NCBI RefSeq assembly: GCF_010725485.1
Contig: NZ_AP022598.1
Coordinates: 1,488,001-1,552,000, forward strand
DNA: 64,000 nt
Direction of reading: 5' to 3'
DNA from: Mycolicibacterium parafortuitum
GTDB lineage: Bacteria; Actinomycetota; Actinomycetes; Mycobacteriales; Mycobacteriaceae
In this document: one piece after another, positions 10,257 to 21,870 of the stretch
How the letters are laid out: the number at the start of each line of letters is the position of its first letter
Position numbering within the stretch: position 1 is the first letter of the stretch
The notes under the pieces: model-generated
Databases searched by the model: none
Seen by the model: only the letters and a program-made list of their open reading frames with translations
What the model was told of the DNA's origin: nothing
Made by a program: the position numbers and the translations under genes

Positions 10257-10415
10257 TGTCGGTGCTGTCCTTCCCGGTCCGAGGGGCTGTCAGGCGACGA
10301 ATGTATCCACGCCCCGCACGGACCCACCAGCGCCGGTATCGACCTGGAATCAACCCCTGATGCATCCGCAACGGAACCGAGACCAACCCGTGGCCGGGAA
10401 ATCGGAGAAGTAGGT

Positions 10416-10435
10416 GCTTATACCCTGGTGGGGTG
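10416..10435 (+). promoter_or_regulatory. Putative -10 element for leaderless leuS
   Basis: TATACC at 10419-10424 lies 8 bases upstream of the leuS GTG at 10433. A transcript starting 7 bases after this -10 would begin almost at the start codon, giving a leaderless mRNA, which is common in mycobacteria. No clear -35 or Shine-Dalgarno sequence is visible. Assignment is by pattern only. Confidence 0.4.
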
Positions 10436-13288
10436 ACTGAAACGCCGAATCGATCCGCTGTGGCCGACGACACTCCCCGGTTCCGCTACACCGCGGAGCT
10501 CGCCGGTGAGATCGAGCGCGCGTGGCAGCAGCAGTGGGCGCAGGACGGCACCTTCCATGTCGACAACCCGGTGGGGGCGCTCGCGCCGGCCGACGGCGGC
10601 CAGGTGCCCGCGGACAAGATGTTCGTCCAGGACATGTTCCCGTACCCGTCGGGCGAGGGTCTGCACGTCGGGCACCCGCTCGGCTACATCGCGACTGATG
10701 TATACGCCCGCTACTACCGGATGGCCGGTCGTAATGTGTTGCACGCGTTGGGGTTCGACGCGTTCGGCCTGCCCGCCGAGCAGTACGCGATCCAGACCGG
10801 CACGCATCCGCGCACGCGCACCGAGGCCAACATCGTCAACTTCCGCCGCCAGCTCGGCCGGCTGGGGCTCGGCCACGACTCACGGCGCAGCTTCTCCACC
10901 ACCGACGTCGACTTCTACAAGTGGACGCAATGGATCTTCCTGCAGATCTTCAACGCGTGGTTCGACCCGGAGCAGAACAAGGCCCGCCCGATCTCGGAGC
11001 TGATCGCCGAGTTCGAGGCCGGTACGCGTGAGGTCGGCGACGGGCGCAAATGGGCGGACCTCGACGCGGGCGCGCGCGCCGACGTCGTCGACTCGCACCG
11101 GCTGGTCTACCTTGCCGATTCGGTGGTCAACTGGTGCCCCGGGCTGGGCACGGTGCTGGCCAACGAGGAGGTCACCGCCGACGGCCGCAGCGAGCGCGGC
11201 AACTTCCCGGTGTTCAGAAAGCGCTTGCGGCAGTGGATGATGCGGATCACCGCGTACTCCGACCGGTTGCTGGACGACCTGGAGCTGCTGGACTGGCCGG
11301 ACAAGGTCAAGACGATGCAGCGCAACTGGATCGGGCGTTCGACGGGCGCCTCCGTCCAATTCGGCACCGACGCAGGCGATATCGAGGTGTTCACCACCCG
11401 CCCCGACACGTTGTTCGGAGCGACGTACATGGTGCTGGCACCCGAGCACGACCTGGTGGACCGGTTGGTCGCGCAGGCCTGGCCCGAGGGCACCGACGAG
11501 CGGTGGACGTTCGGGGCGGCCACCCCGGTCGAGGCGGTCGCGGCCTACCGGGCGTCGATCGCGGCCAAGTCCGATCTGGAGCGGCAGGAGAACAAGTCCA
11601 AGACCGGTGTGTTCCTGGGCTCCTATGCGACGAATCCCGCCAACGGGCAACAGGTTCCGGTGTTCATCGCCGACTACGTGCTGGCCGGTTACGGCACCGG
11701 CGCGATCATGGCGGTGCCCGGCGGTGATCAGCGCGACTGGGATTTCGCCACCGCGTTCGGGTTGCCGATCGTCGAGGTGGTCAGCGGCGGGGACGTGTCG
11801 GTGGAGGCGTACACCGGTGACGGTGTGATGGTGAACTCCGGCTTCCTGGACGGGATGGACGTCACGTCGGCGAAGCAGGCGATGACCGAGCGGCTGACCG
11901 CCGACGGGCGGGGCCGCGAGCGCGTCGAATACAAGCTGCGGGACTGGCTTTTCGCGCGGCAGAGATACTGGGGTGAGCCGTTCCCCGTCGTCTACGACAG
12001 CGACGGCCGCGCCCACGGCCTGCCTGAGCACATGCTGCCGGTCGAACTGCCCGACGTGCCGGACTACTCGCCGGTGTCGTTCGACCCGAACGACGCCGAC
12101 AGCGAGCCGTCACCGCCGCTGGCGAAGGTGACCGACTGGGTCACCGTCGAGCTCGATCTCGGCGATGGTCCCAAGCAGTACACGCGCGACACCAACGTGA
12201 TGCCGCAATGGGCGGGTAGCTCCTGGTACGAGCTGCGCTACACCGACCCGACCAACACAGAGGCGATGTGCGCCAAGGAGAACGAGGCGTACTGGATGGG
12301 TCCCCGGCCCGCCGAGCACGGGCCCGACGATCCGGGCGGCGTCGACCTGTACGTGGGCGGTGTCGAGCACGCGGTGCTTCACCTGCTGTACTCGCGGTTC
12401 TGGCACAAGGTGCTCTACGACCTGGGCCATGTCAGCTCGCGCGAGCCGTATCGCCGGCTGGTGAACCAGGGCTACATCCAGGCTTTCGCGTACACGGACT
12501 CCCGCGGTGCCTACGTGCCCGCCGCAGAGGTGACCGAGCGTGACCGAAAGTTCTACTGGACCGGCCCCGACGGGGAGATCGAGGTCAACCAGGAGTTCGG
12601 CAAGATCGGCAAGAGCCTGAAGAACTCGGTGTCGCCGGACGAGATCTGCGACAACTACGGCGCGGACACGCTGCGCGTCTACGAGATGTCGATGGGCCCG
12701 CTGGAGGCGTCCCGGCCGTGGGCCACCAAGGACGTCGTCGGCGCGTACCGGTTCCTGCAGCGGGTGTGGCGGTTGGTGGTCAACGAGGACTCGGGGGAGA
12801 CGATCGCGACGGACGATGCGCTCGACGACGACACGTTGCGGTTGCTGCACCGCACCATCGCCGGGACGGCGGAGGATTACGCGGCGCTGCGCAACAACAC
12901 CGCCGCGGCCAAGCTCATCGAGTACACCAATCACCTGACCAAGCAGTCGGTGACGGCGCGGGCCGCGCTGGAACCCCTGGTGCTGATGCTGGCTCCGCTG
13001 GCCCCGCACCTGGCTGAGGAACTGTGGAAGCGGCTGGGCCACGACTCGTCGCTGGCGCACGGACCGTTCCCGGTGGCCGACGAGCGCTACCTCGTCGAAG
13101 ACACCGTCGAGTACCCGGTCCAGGTCAACGGCAAGGTCCGCGGCCGGGTCACGGTGCCCGCGGACGCGGCCGCCGACGCGGTCGAGGCGGTCGCGCTGGC
13201 CGACGAGAAGGTCGTCGCGTTCCTCGACGGCAAGGCCCCGAAGAAGGTCATCGTGGTGCCCGGCCGGCTGGTCAACGTGGTGGTCTGA
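10433..13288 (+). CDS. leuS: Leucyl-tRNA synthetase
   Basis: Class Ia aminoacyl-tRNA synthetase of 951 residues that charges tRNA-Leu. The HIGH-type motif is present as [10 protein letters not shown] (near residue 80) and the KMSKS-type loop as [14 protein letters not shown] (near residue 724), the usual mycobacterial form. The CP1 editing domain is recognisable from [19 protein letters not shown] and [19 protein letters not shown]. The C-terminal anticodon-binding domain and a final small domain ([16 protein letters not shown]) complete the bacterial layout. The GTG at 10433 (VTETPNRSA) is the start, probably leaderless. It is divergent from mtc28, as in M. tuberculosis (Rv0040c-Rv0041). Confidence 0.97.
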   Translation: MTETPNRSAVADDTPRFRYTAELAGEIERAWQQQWAQDGTFHVDNPVGALAPADGGQVPADKMFVQDMFPYPSGEGLHVGHPLGYIATDVYARYYRMAGRNVLHALGFDAFGLPAEQYAIQTGTHPRTRTEANIVNFRRQLGRLGLGHDSRRSFSTTDVDFYKWTQWIFLQIFNAWFDPEQNKARPISELIAEFEAGTREVGDGRKWADLDAGARADVVDSHRLVYLADSVVNWCPGLGTVLANEEVTADGRSERGNFPVFRKRLRQWMMRITAYSDRLLDDLELLDWPDKVKTMQRNWIGRSTGASVQFGTDAGDIEVFTTRPDTLFGATYMVLAPEHDLVDRLVAQAWPEGTDERWTFGAATPVEAVAAYRASIAAKSDLERQENKSKTGVFLGSYATNPANGQQVPVFIADYVLAGYGTGAIMAVPGGDQRDWDFATAFGLPIVEVVSGGDVSVEAYTGDGVMVNSGFLDGMDVTSAKQAMTERLTADGRGRERVEYKLRDWLFARQRYWGEPFPVVYDSDGRAHGLPEHMLPVELPDVPDYSPVSFDPNDADSEPSPPLAKVTDWVTVELDLGDGPKQYTRDTNVMPQWAGSSWYELRYTDPTNTEAMCAKENEAYWMGPRPAEHGPDDPGGVDLYVGGVEHAVLHLLYSRFWHKVLYDLGHVSSREPYRRLVNQGYIQAFAYTDSRGAYVPAAEVTERDRKFYWTGPDGEIEVNQEFGKIGKSLKNSVSPDEICDNYGADTLRVYEMSMGPLEASRPWATKDVVGAYRFLQRVWRLVVNEDSGETIATDDALDDDTLRLLHRTIAGTAEDYAALRNNTAAAKLIEYTNHLTKQSVTARAALEPLVLMLAPLAPHLAEELWKRLGHDSSLAHGPFPVADERYLVEDTVEYPVQVNGKVRGRVTVPADAAADAVEAVALADEKVVAFLDGKAPKKVIVVPGRLVNVVV

Positions 13289-13318
13289 ACCCTTTCGGGC
13301 GGCAAGAGTAGGGCGTAG

Positions 13319-15783
<2,465 letters not shown>

Positions 15784-15839
15784 ACCTGAAACCCTACCGA
15801 CCTGCACTGAGCGCAAAGTCGTCGCATCATAAGGGAACA

Positions 15840-17180
15840 ATGCCCCACGATCCGAGCTTCACCCCCACCCAGCTGGCGGCCCGCGCCGCCTATCTGTTGC
15901 GCGGTAACGACCTCGGCACCATGACGACGGCGGCCCCGTTGCTGTACCCGCACATGTGGAGCTGGGACGCCGCGTTCGTCGCGATCGGACTGGCGCCGCT
16001 GTCGGTGGAACGGGCGGTGGTGGAACTGGACACGCTGTTGTCGGCGCAGTGGGGCAACGGCATGATCCCGCACATCGTGTTCGCCAACGGCGTCGACGGC
16101 TACTTTCCGGGACCGGCCCGCTGGGCGTGTTCGGCGCTGTCGGCGGATGCGCCGCGCAACCGGCATACCTCGGGCATCACCCAGCCACCCGTGCACGCGA
16201 TCGCGGTCCAGCGCATCCTCGACCACGCCAGGACCCGCGGCCGCTCGACGCGCGCCGTGGCGGAGGCCTTCCTGGACCGGCGCTGGAACGACCTGGTGCG
16301 GTGGCACCGATGGCTGGCCGAGTGCCGGGACCCGGACGCACGCGGCCGGGTCACGATGTACCACGGCTGGGAATCGGGCATGGACAACTCGCCGCGCTGG
16401 GACGGCGCCTACGCCAACGTGATTCCCGGCGACGTCCCCGAGTATCAGCGTGAGGACAACAAGATCAACACGGACGCGACCCAGCGGCCGTCGGACCTGG
16501 AGTACGACCGCTACCTGTGGCTGGTCGAGGAGATGAAAGCCGCCCGCTACGACGACGAATTGCTCTCCAAGACAGTCAGTTTCGCGGTCGAGGACGTCTT
16601 CGTCTCGGCGATCCTGTCGGTGGCCTGCCAGGTGCTCGCCGAGATCGGGGAGGATCACAAGCGCCCCCGCTCCGACGTTCGGGACCTGTATGCGTGGGCA
16701 GACCGCTTCCGCGCCGGGGTGATCGAGACAACGGACGAAAGAACCGGTGCGGCCAAGGATTACGATCTGCGCGCGGAGAAGTGGATCGTCACCGAGACGG
16801 TGGCGCAGTTCGCGCCGCTGCTGTGCGGCGGGTTGCCGCACGAGCGCGAACGCGCGCTGCTGCGCCTGCTGGAGGGGCCGCGGTTCTGCGGGCATCCCGA
16901 CCTCGCCTACGCGCTGATCCCGTCGACGTCGCCGGTGTCGCGGGACTTCCGGCCGCGTGAGTACTGGCGCGGGCCGGTGTGGCCGGTGATGACGTGGCTG
17001 TTCTCGTGGTGCTTCGCGCGGCGCGGCTGGGCCGAACGGTCGGCGACGTTGCGCAGGGAAGGACTTCGGCAGGCCAGCGACGGTACGTTCGCCGAGTACT
17101 ACGAGCCGTTCACCGGAGAGCCGCTGGGCAGCATGCAACAGTCGTGGACCGCCGCGGCGGTGCTGGACTGGCTGGGCTGA
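15840..17180 (+). CDS. ggh: Glucosylglycerate hydrolase (GH63)
   Basis: Hydrolase of 446 residues matching the mycobacterial glucosylglycerate hydrolase GgH, which releases glucose and glycerate from glucosylglycerate, a solute accumulated under nitrogen limitation. The length equals that of the characterised M. hassiacum enzyme, and the reported catalytic acids fall at the same numbers: Asp182 (WESGMDNSPRWDG) and Glu419 (GTFAEYYEP). Substrate-loop motifs PHMWSWDAAF and GSMQQSWTAA are also present, giving an (alpha/alpha)6 barrel. The ATG at 15840 is the start. The gene is absent from M. tuberculosis, supporting a fast grower. It ends 3 bases before the convergent MarR stop. Confidence 0.92.
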   Translation: MPHDPSFTPTQLAARAAYLLRGNDLGTMTTAAPLLYPHMWSWDAAFVAIGLAPLSVERAVVELDTLLSAQWGNGMIPHIVFANGVDGYFPGPARWACSALSADAPRNRHTSGITQPPVHAIAVQRILDHARTRGRSTRAVAEAFLDRRWNDLVRWHRWLAECRDPDARGRVTMYHGWESGMDNSPRWDGAYANVIPGDVPEYQREDNKINTDATQRPSDLEYDRYLWLVEEMKAARYDDELLSKTVSFAVEDVFVSAILSVACQVLAEIGEDHKRPRSDVRDLYAWADRFRAGVIETTDERTGAAKDYDLRAEKWIVTETVAQFAPLLCGGLPHERERALLRLLEGPRFCGHPDLAYALIPSTSPVSRDFRPREYWRGPVWPVMTWLFSWCFARRGWAERSATLRREGLRQASDGTFAEYYEPFTGEPLGSMQQSWTAAAVLDWLG

Positions 17181-17183
17181 GCC

Positions 17184-17624
17184 CTATTCGGCGATCCGCT
17201 CCAGCGGGGCCAGCGCCTTGGTCAGCGCATCGAGTTCGTCGCAGCTGAGCTTGCTGAGCAGAGACGCCAGGTGGGCCTGGCGGGTGGCCAGCGCCTCCTG
17301 ATGCTGGGCCAACCCCTCCGGCGTGATGTCGACCAGGACGGCGCGCAGGTCGGACGGGTCGCGGTCCCGTTTGACCAGGCCCAGCTTCTCCAGCCGGCGG
17401 ATCGCCACCGTGGTGGTCGGGGTGCGGACCTTCTCGTGGGCCGCGAGCTCGGTCATCCGCATCGGACCCTGGTCGATCAGTGTGAGCAGGATGGACAGCT
17501 GCGCCAGCGTCAGATCACCGGAGGTCGGTGTGCGACCGGTGTGCCGCATGACCGACAACACCTTGGACAGCACGCGCTGCAGTTCCCCTGCCAGCTCGCT
17601 GACCTGCGCTTCCGTCGCAACCAT
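17184..17624 (-). CDS. MarR family transcriptional regulator (Rv0042c orthologue)
   Basis: Winged helix-turn-helix regulator of 146 residues. The DNA-binding region shows LTLAQLSILLTLIDQGPM, MTELAAHEKVRTPTTTVAIR as recognition helix area and the wing KRDRDPSDLRAVLVDITPEG, all characteristic of MarR. Terminal helices would form the dimer interface. The ATG at 17624 is the start (MVATEAQVSE). It lies 78 bp after the ABC transporter ATPase gene on the same strand. In M. tuberculosis the orthologue directly neighbours leuS; here three genes (ctaD, SDR, ggh) lie between. Ligand and targets are unknown. Confidence 0.9.
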   Translation of the reverse strand: MVATEAQVSELAGELQRVLSKVLSVMRHTGRTPTSGDLTLAQLSILLTLIDQGPMRMTELAAHEKVRTPTTTVAIRRLEKLGLVKRDRDPSDLRAVLVDITPEGLAQHQEALATRQAHLASLLSKLSCDELDALTKALAPLERIAE

Positions 17625-17702
17625 AATTCAGCCAGTCTAACCTGTGGCCCCGGTGTCGGGGTGATTTGTCGGGGTAATCCCGCTGAACCTGCGGCGGCCG
17701 TG

Positions 17703-18434
17703 CTAGAGCACCTGGGACAGGAATCGCCGCAGCCGGTCCGTCTCGGCGGCCTCGAAGAGCTGGTCCGGCGGTCCGGCCTCGACGACCTGGCCGTGATCCA
17801 TGAACACCACCGAATCCGCGGTCGACCGGGCGAAGCCCATCTCGTGGGTGACCATGACCATCGTCATCCCGTCGGCGGCGAGGTCGGCGATCAACGCCAG
17901 CACGCCCTTGACCAACTCGGGGTCGAGCGCCGAGGTGGCCTCGTCGAAGAACATCACCTGGGGCGCCATCGCCAGCGCGCGCGCGATCGCGACGCGCTGC
18001 TGCTGGCCGCCGGACAGCGTCGACGGGCGCACTTCGGCCTTGTGCCGCAGCCCGACCCGCTCCAGTTGCGCCAGGCCGAGCTCGCGGGCCTGCGCGGCGT
18101 CCATCCGCTTGAGTTTGCGCGGGCCGAGCGTGACGTTGTCGAGCACCGTCTTGTGCGGAAACAGCTGGAACTGTTGGAACACCATGCCGATTCGCTGCCG
18201 CAGCGCGTTCGGGTCGTCCTTGAGCACCGAGCGGCCGTCGAGCAGGATGTCGCCGCGGTCCGGTTCGTAGAGCCGGTTCAACGTGCGCAGCAGCGTCGAC
18301 TTCCCGGACCCGGACGGGCCGATCACGGCTGTGCTGGTGCCCGCCGCAACGTCGAGGCCGACGCCGCGCAGTACCTTGGTCTTGCCGAACGAAAGATGGA
18401 TGTCCTTGGCGGCCAACGACACTGCGGCGGTCAT
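17703..18434 (-). CDS. Polar amino acid ABC transporter ATPase (GlnQ-like)
   Basis: ABC ATPase of 243 residues powering the adjacent amino acid importer. Walker A is GPSGSGKST, the Q-loop lies in MVFQQFQLFPHKTV, the signature is LSGGQQQRVAIARAL, Walker B is VMFFDEATSALD and the switch His is in VTHEMGF. The overall pattern is that of the GlnQ/ArtP/HisP group. The ATG shares one base with the stop of the upstream binding protein-permease gene (TGATG), so the two are translationally coupled. The imported amino acid cannot be read from the sequence; glutamine or glutamate is the common case for this group. Confidence 0.92.
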   Translation of the reverse strand: MTAAVSLAAKDIHLSFGKTKVLRGVGLDVAAGTSTAVIGPSGSGKSTLLRTLNRLYEPDRGDILLDGRSVLKDDPNALRQRIGMVFQQFQLFPHKTVLDNVTLGPRKLKRMDAAQARELGLAQLERVGLRHKAEVRPSTLSGGQQQRVAIARALAMAPQVMFFDEATSALDPELVKGVLALIADLAADGMTMVMVTHEMGFARSTADSVVFMDHGQVVEAGPPDQLFEAAETDRLRRFLSQVL

Positions 18435-20230
18435 CAGTTCATCTCCTGAGAGGTCGAGAGCACCAGCGGATCCTCCTCGTCAGGCCGTCGGCCACGCCGC
18501 AGCCGGGCGTCGATGAAGTTCACCAGATGTGTCAGCGGAATCGTCAACGCCAGGTAGAACAGGCCCGCGGCGACCAACGGGGACAGATTTCCGGTCTGCG
18601 CGTTGAGGTCGCGGCCGACCTGGAAAAGCTCGCGCTGATTGGCGATCAGGCCGAGGAAGTACACCAGCGACGACGCCTTCAGCAGCGAGATGAACTGGTT
18701 CATCAACGCGGGCAATACCCGTCGGACGCCCTGCGGGATCACGACCAGCCGCATCGACGTCGAATAGCTGAAGCCCAGTGCCCGCGACGCTTCCAACTGG
18801 CCCGGATCGACGCTCTGGATGCCGGACCGGAAGATCTCCCCGATGTAGGCCGCGGCCATCAAGCCGAGCGCGGCGATACCGAGCGGGTACGGGTTGTTGC
18901 CGGTGAGGTGCCCCACGACCGGCCCGACGCCGAGGCCGATCAGCAGGATGATCACCACTTCGGGCAGACCGCGGAAGATGTCGGTGTAGACACGCGCCGG
19001 CCAGCGCAGCCAGCGCGACCGCGAGATGCCGGCCACCGCGAGCGCCATGCCGAGCACCAAGCCGATGATGCTCGCCGACACCGTCAGGATCAGGGTGTTC
19101 GGCAGCCCGGTCTTGAACAGGTCCGGGATGGCCTGCTTGTACAGATCCCAGTCCAGGAACGCGGCGCCCAGCTGGGACAGTGTCGATTTCGTTTCGACGG
19201 GACCGGCCGGGGCGGCGCTGTCCTGGTTGCGTTCGGCCAGTGCGGTGAAGTCGGGCAGTTGCGGTTCGGGTGCGGCCTTGGACCCCGGTTTCCAGCCCGG
19301 CGGCAATGCGCGCGGCACCCAGTCGGTGTACAGCCGCGCCCAGGTGCCGTCGGCGATGATCGCGTCGAGCCCGGAGTTCAGCGCGTCGATCAACGGCTGG
19401 TTGTCCAGCGCCACCGCCCACGCGATGAAATTGTCGAGACTGAAGGTGTTTTCGATGATCTCCGCGGGATCGCCGGGTTGTACGGTGCCCTGCGCCTGCT
19501 GCGACGGGGCCACCCACGCGTCGAGCTGACCGGACTTCAGGCTCGCGTACACGGTGTTGTAGTCGGGGTACTTCACCGGTTGAAGCTTCAGTGTGTCGAT
19601 CACGTAGGCCTCTTGCACCGTGCCCTGCACGACACCGATGCGTTGCCCTTCGGCGAGCTTGTCGAAGCCGGTGATCGGCGAGCCCTGCGGCACGACAAGG
19701 GAGAAGTAGCCGAAGTCGTAGCCGTTGGTGAAGCCGACGGTGCGGCGGCGGGCGTCGGTGGTGGTGATCGACGAGGAGCCGACGTCGAAGCGCCGCGCCG
19801 CCACCTGGGCCAGCAGCCCGGAGAACTCGGTGCCGACGAAGTTGATCCGCAACCCGAGCTTGTCGGCGACTGCGCGCAGCAGCTCGTTGTCGAATCCGGT
19901 GAACTGTCCGGCGGAGTCGATGCAGATGCTGGGGGGCGCGTCAGACAGCGTGCCGACCGTCAGCGTTCCCGGTTGGCTCAGCCCGAGCGCGTTGACGTCG
20001 ATGGAGTCCAGCGGTGGGACGTTCGGCGTGGTGTATTTGTCGGTCTCAGGGCCGGTGGCCGCGGTGGCCAGGTTGGTCGGCAGCGCGCTGGCGCTGTCGG
20101 GGCCGGGCGGTGAGCACTGGTCCGTCTGCGCGGCGGCCGGCGCGGCCAGGCCCATCGCGGCGATCATCCCGATGATCAGTGCCAGGGCGAACGTCTTCAC
20201 GGACAAGGGCGATACCCGAAGGCTGCTCAT
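18434..20230 (-). CDS. Amino acid ABC transporter, fused substrate-binding protein and permease
   Basis: Fusion protein of 598 residues. Residues 1-35 form a signal peptide ending near PAAAQ. Residues about 85-310 are a periplasmic binding protein of the amino acid type (GTLTVGTLSDAPPSICID, FTGFDNELLRAVADKLGL, RRRTVGFTNGYDFGYFSLV). After a Pro-rich linker, residues about 345-580 are a HisM/GlnP-type permease with helix TLILTVSASIIGLVLGMAL and the EAA loop EASRALGFSYSTSMRLVVIP. Such fusions tether the receptor to the channel. GntR lies upstream on the same strand and the ATPase follows. This transporter interrupts the Rv0042c-Rv0043c order and is therefore accessory. Confidence 0.92.
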   Translation of the reverse strand: MSSLRVSPLSVKTFALALIIGMIAAMGLAAPAAAQTDQCSPPGPDSASALPTNLATAATGPETDKYTTPNVPPLDSIDVNALGLSQPGTLTVGTLSDAPPSICIDSAGQFTGFDNELLRAVADKLGLRINFVGTEFSGLLAQVAARRFDVGSSSITTTDARRRTVGFTNGYDFGYFSLVVPQGSPITGFDKLAEGQRIGVVQGTVQEAYVIDTLKLQPVKYPDYNTVYASLKSGQLDAWVAPSQQAQGTVQPGDPAEIIENTFSLDNFIAWAVALDNQPLIDALNSGLDAIIADGTWARLYTDWVPRALPPGWKPGSKAAPEPQLPDFTALAERNQDSAAPAGPVETKSTLSQLGAAFLDWDLYKQAIPDLFKTGLPNTLILTVSASIIGLVLGMALAVAGISRSRWLRWPARVYTDIFRGLPEVVIILLIGLGVGPVVGHLTGNNPYPLGIAALGLMAAAYIGEIFRSGIQSVDPGQLEASRALGFSYSTSMRLVVIPQGVRRVLPALMNQFISLLKASSLVYFLGLIANQRELFQVGRDLNAQTGNLSPLVAAGLFYLALTIPLTHLVNFIDARLRRGRRPDEEDPLVLSTSQEMN

Positions 20231-20285
20231 TCAAAGCAACGTAGCGCGCCGCCGGTCCGGCCCCAAGGGGGATCGGGCGAGTGGG

Positions 20286-20939
20286 TCAGCCGTGCAGCAC
20301 CCCGCGCCGCACCAGGTCGGCCATCAGGATTCGTGCCATCGTCTCGGACCACTGCGCACACGCGTTGCGCGCCGACTCGGGGTCGCGGCCGCGGATGGCC
20401 GTGAGCTCGGTCTCGTAGAAGGGCAGCATCGCGTCTCGGTGCTGCAGGTAGGAGTGCCAGAAGGCGTGGGGGATGAACATCTGGGAAGAGTCGATCGCGG
20501 CTTGGAGCCGGGGTCCGGCGTACTCGGCGTTGATGGTGGCGCGGAACCTCGAGGTGTGAGTGTCGAACTGGCGGCAGTCACATCCGTTGCGCATCTGGAT
20601 GATCTCGTCGGTGAGTTCGGCGACGATCGCCGGGTCCGCCGCGGCGGCGGCCCGCGCCGAGGCCAGTCCGCTGAGAACGCCGTAGAGCTCGTGATGCTCC
20701 CGCAGGGTGTACTCGTCGAATCTCTCCACATACGCGCCACGGTGGTAACGGGTGGTCAGGATGCCGTCGTGCTCGAGCTGGACCACCGCCTCCTGCACCG
20801 GGACCCGGCTCAGGCCCAGAGTATGGGCGATTTCGTTGCGGTCCAGGCGATCTCCGGTGCGGAGCCGACCGCTCAGCACCATATCGACCACGTGGGAGAC
20901 CACCAGGTCCTTCTCTTTCAACCCGTACTTCTTGGGCAT
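20286..20939 (-). CDS. GntR family regulator, FCD type (Rv0043c orthologue)
   Basis: Regulator of 217 residues. The N-terminal winged helix shows GRLRTGDRLDRNEIAHTLGL and SRVPVQEAVVQLEHDGILT, the classic GntR DNA-binding motif. The C-terminal all-helical FCD domain carries likely metal/ligand His residues (REHHELYGVLSG and HAFWHSYLQHRDAM). The ATG at 20939 begins MPKKYGLKEKDLV. It lies 55 bp upstream of the transporter operon and 26 bp downstream of... the F420 enzyme gene starts on its far side, so it could be co-transcribed with either neighbour. The effector is unknown. Synteny with Rv0043c-Rv0044c supports the call. Confidence 0.9.
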   Translation of the reverse strand: MPKKYGLKEKDLVVSHVVDMVLSGRLRTGDRLDRNEIAHTLGLSRVPVQEAVVQLEHDGILTTRYHRGAYVERFDEYTLREHHELYGVLSGLASARAAAAADPAIVAELTDEIIQMRNGCDCRQFDTHTSRFRATINAEYAGPRLQAAIDSSQMFIPHAFWHSYLQHRDAMLPFYETELTAIRGRDPESARNACAQWSETMARILMADLVRRGVLHG

Positions 20940-20965
20940 GGCGGCGCCAGTCTCTCACTTGGGGG

Positions 20966-21775
20966 TCAGTCGGTACCGGCGCGACGGTCGCGCCAGCGGC
21001 ACAGCGCCTCGGCCTGGGACAGGTCGTAGTCGGGGCCGTTCACGCCGACGGTCAGCATCGTGATGCCCAGCGATGCCAGTGCCTCGGCGTTCTCCAGCAG
21101 CGCGTCCTCGGTGCGGCCCTTGGCCTCGGCGGCGCGCTCGACGGTCGCGGGATCGCGGCCGACGTCGGCGCAGTGGCGCGCCAGGATCTCCGACTTGCGC
21201 GGGTAGGTCTCGGTGTCGGAGAAGGAATGCCAGATGTGGGCGTGCTGGGCGACGAGCCGCAGCGTCTTCTTCTCGCCGCCGCCGCCGATCAGGACCGGGA
21301 TGTCGCGCAGCGGTTGCGGATTGAGCTTCCCCATCCGGCTCTCGATCCGCGGTAGCGCCGCCGCGAGTTCGTCGAGGCGGCTGCCCGCCGTGCCGAACTC
21401 ATAGCCGTACTCGTCGTAGTCCTTCTGCTTCCATCCCGACCCGATGCCGAGGATCAGCCGCCCGTCGCTGATGTGGTCGACGGTGCGCGCCATATCGGCC
21501 AGCAGCTCGGGGTTGCGGTAGGAGTTGCAGGTGACCAGCGCGCCGATCTCGATGCGCGACGTCTGTTCGGCCCACGCGGCGAGCATGGTCCAGCATTCGA
21601 AGTGCGCGCCGTCGGGGTCGCCGTAGAGCGGAAAGAAGTGGTCCCAGTTGAAGGCCACGTCGACGCCGAGGTCCTCGCAGCGCCGCGTCGCGTCGCGGAT
21701 CAGGTCGTAGCGGGGGGAGTGTTGGGGTTGGAGTTGGACGCCGATGCGGACGGGTCCGCTGGTCTCGGAGGTCAT
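20966..21775 (-). CDS. LLM-class F420-dependent oxidoreductase (Rv0044c orthologue)
   Basis: Luciferase-like monooxygenase fold protein of 269 residues, expected to use coenzyme F420. Visible family features are VRIGVQLQPQHSPRYDLIRD, the DHFFPLYGDPDG loop, IEIGALVTCNSYRNPELLA, GRLILGIGSGWKQKDYDEYG and IPVLIGGGGEKKTLRLVAQ. The ATG at 21775 (MTSETSGPV) was chosen because everything upstream in this frame is out-of-frame PhoX sequence. Its stop lies 26 bp before the GntR start on the same strand. The substrate is unknown; enzymes of this group act on a wide range of small molecules. Confidence 0.9.
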   Translation of the reverse strand: MTSETSGPVRIGVQLQPQHSPRYDLIRDATRRCEDLGVDVAFNWDHFFPLYGDPDGAHFECWTMLAAWAEQTSRIEIGALVTCNSYRNPELLADMARTVDHISDGRLILGIGSGWKQKDYDEYGYEFGTAGSRLDELAAALPRIESRMGKLNPQPLRDIPVLIGGGGEKKTLRLVAQHAHIWHSFSDTETYPRKSEILARHCADVGRDPATVERAAEAKGRTEDALLENAEALASLGITMLTVGVNGPDYDLSQAEALCRWRDRRAGTD

Positions 21776-21792
21776 GCCCGAGGTTAGCCCCC

Positions 21793-21854
21793 CGCGAGCA
21801 GACACAAACTCGCAACGACACGCGGCGACACGCCGGAGTTTATGTCTGCTCGCG
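21793..21854. repeat. Extragenic inverted repeat
   Basis: Arms at 21793-21811 and 21836-21854 are 19 bases each with one mismatch (cgcgagcagac and its complement at the outer ends), separated by 24 bases containing two acacgc(c/g)g-type words. It lies between the PhoX stop (21871) and the F420 enzyme start (21775). It may terminate the PhoX transcript, or be one member of a dispersed mycobacterial extragenic repeat; a related but decayed element is near 5953-6034. Confidence 0.6.
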
Positions 21855-21870
21855 AGGGAGAACGCGGGGC

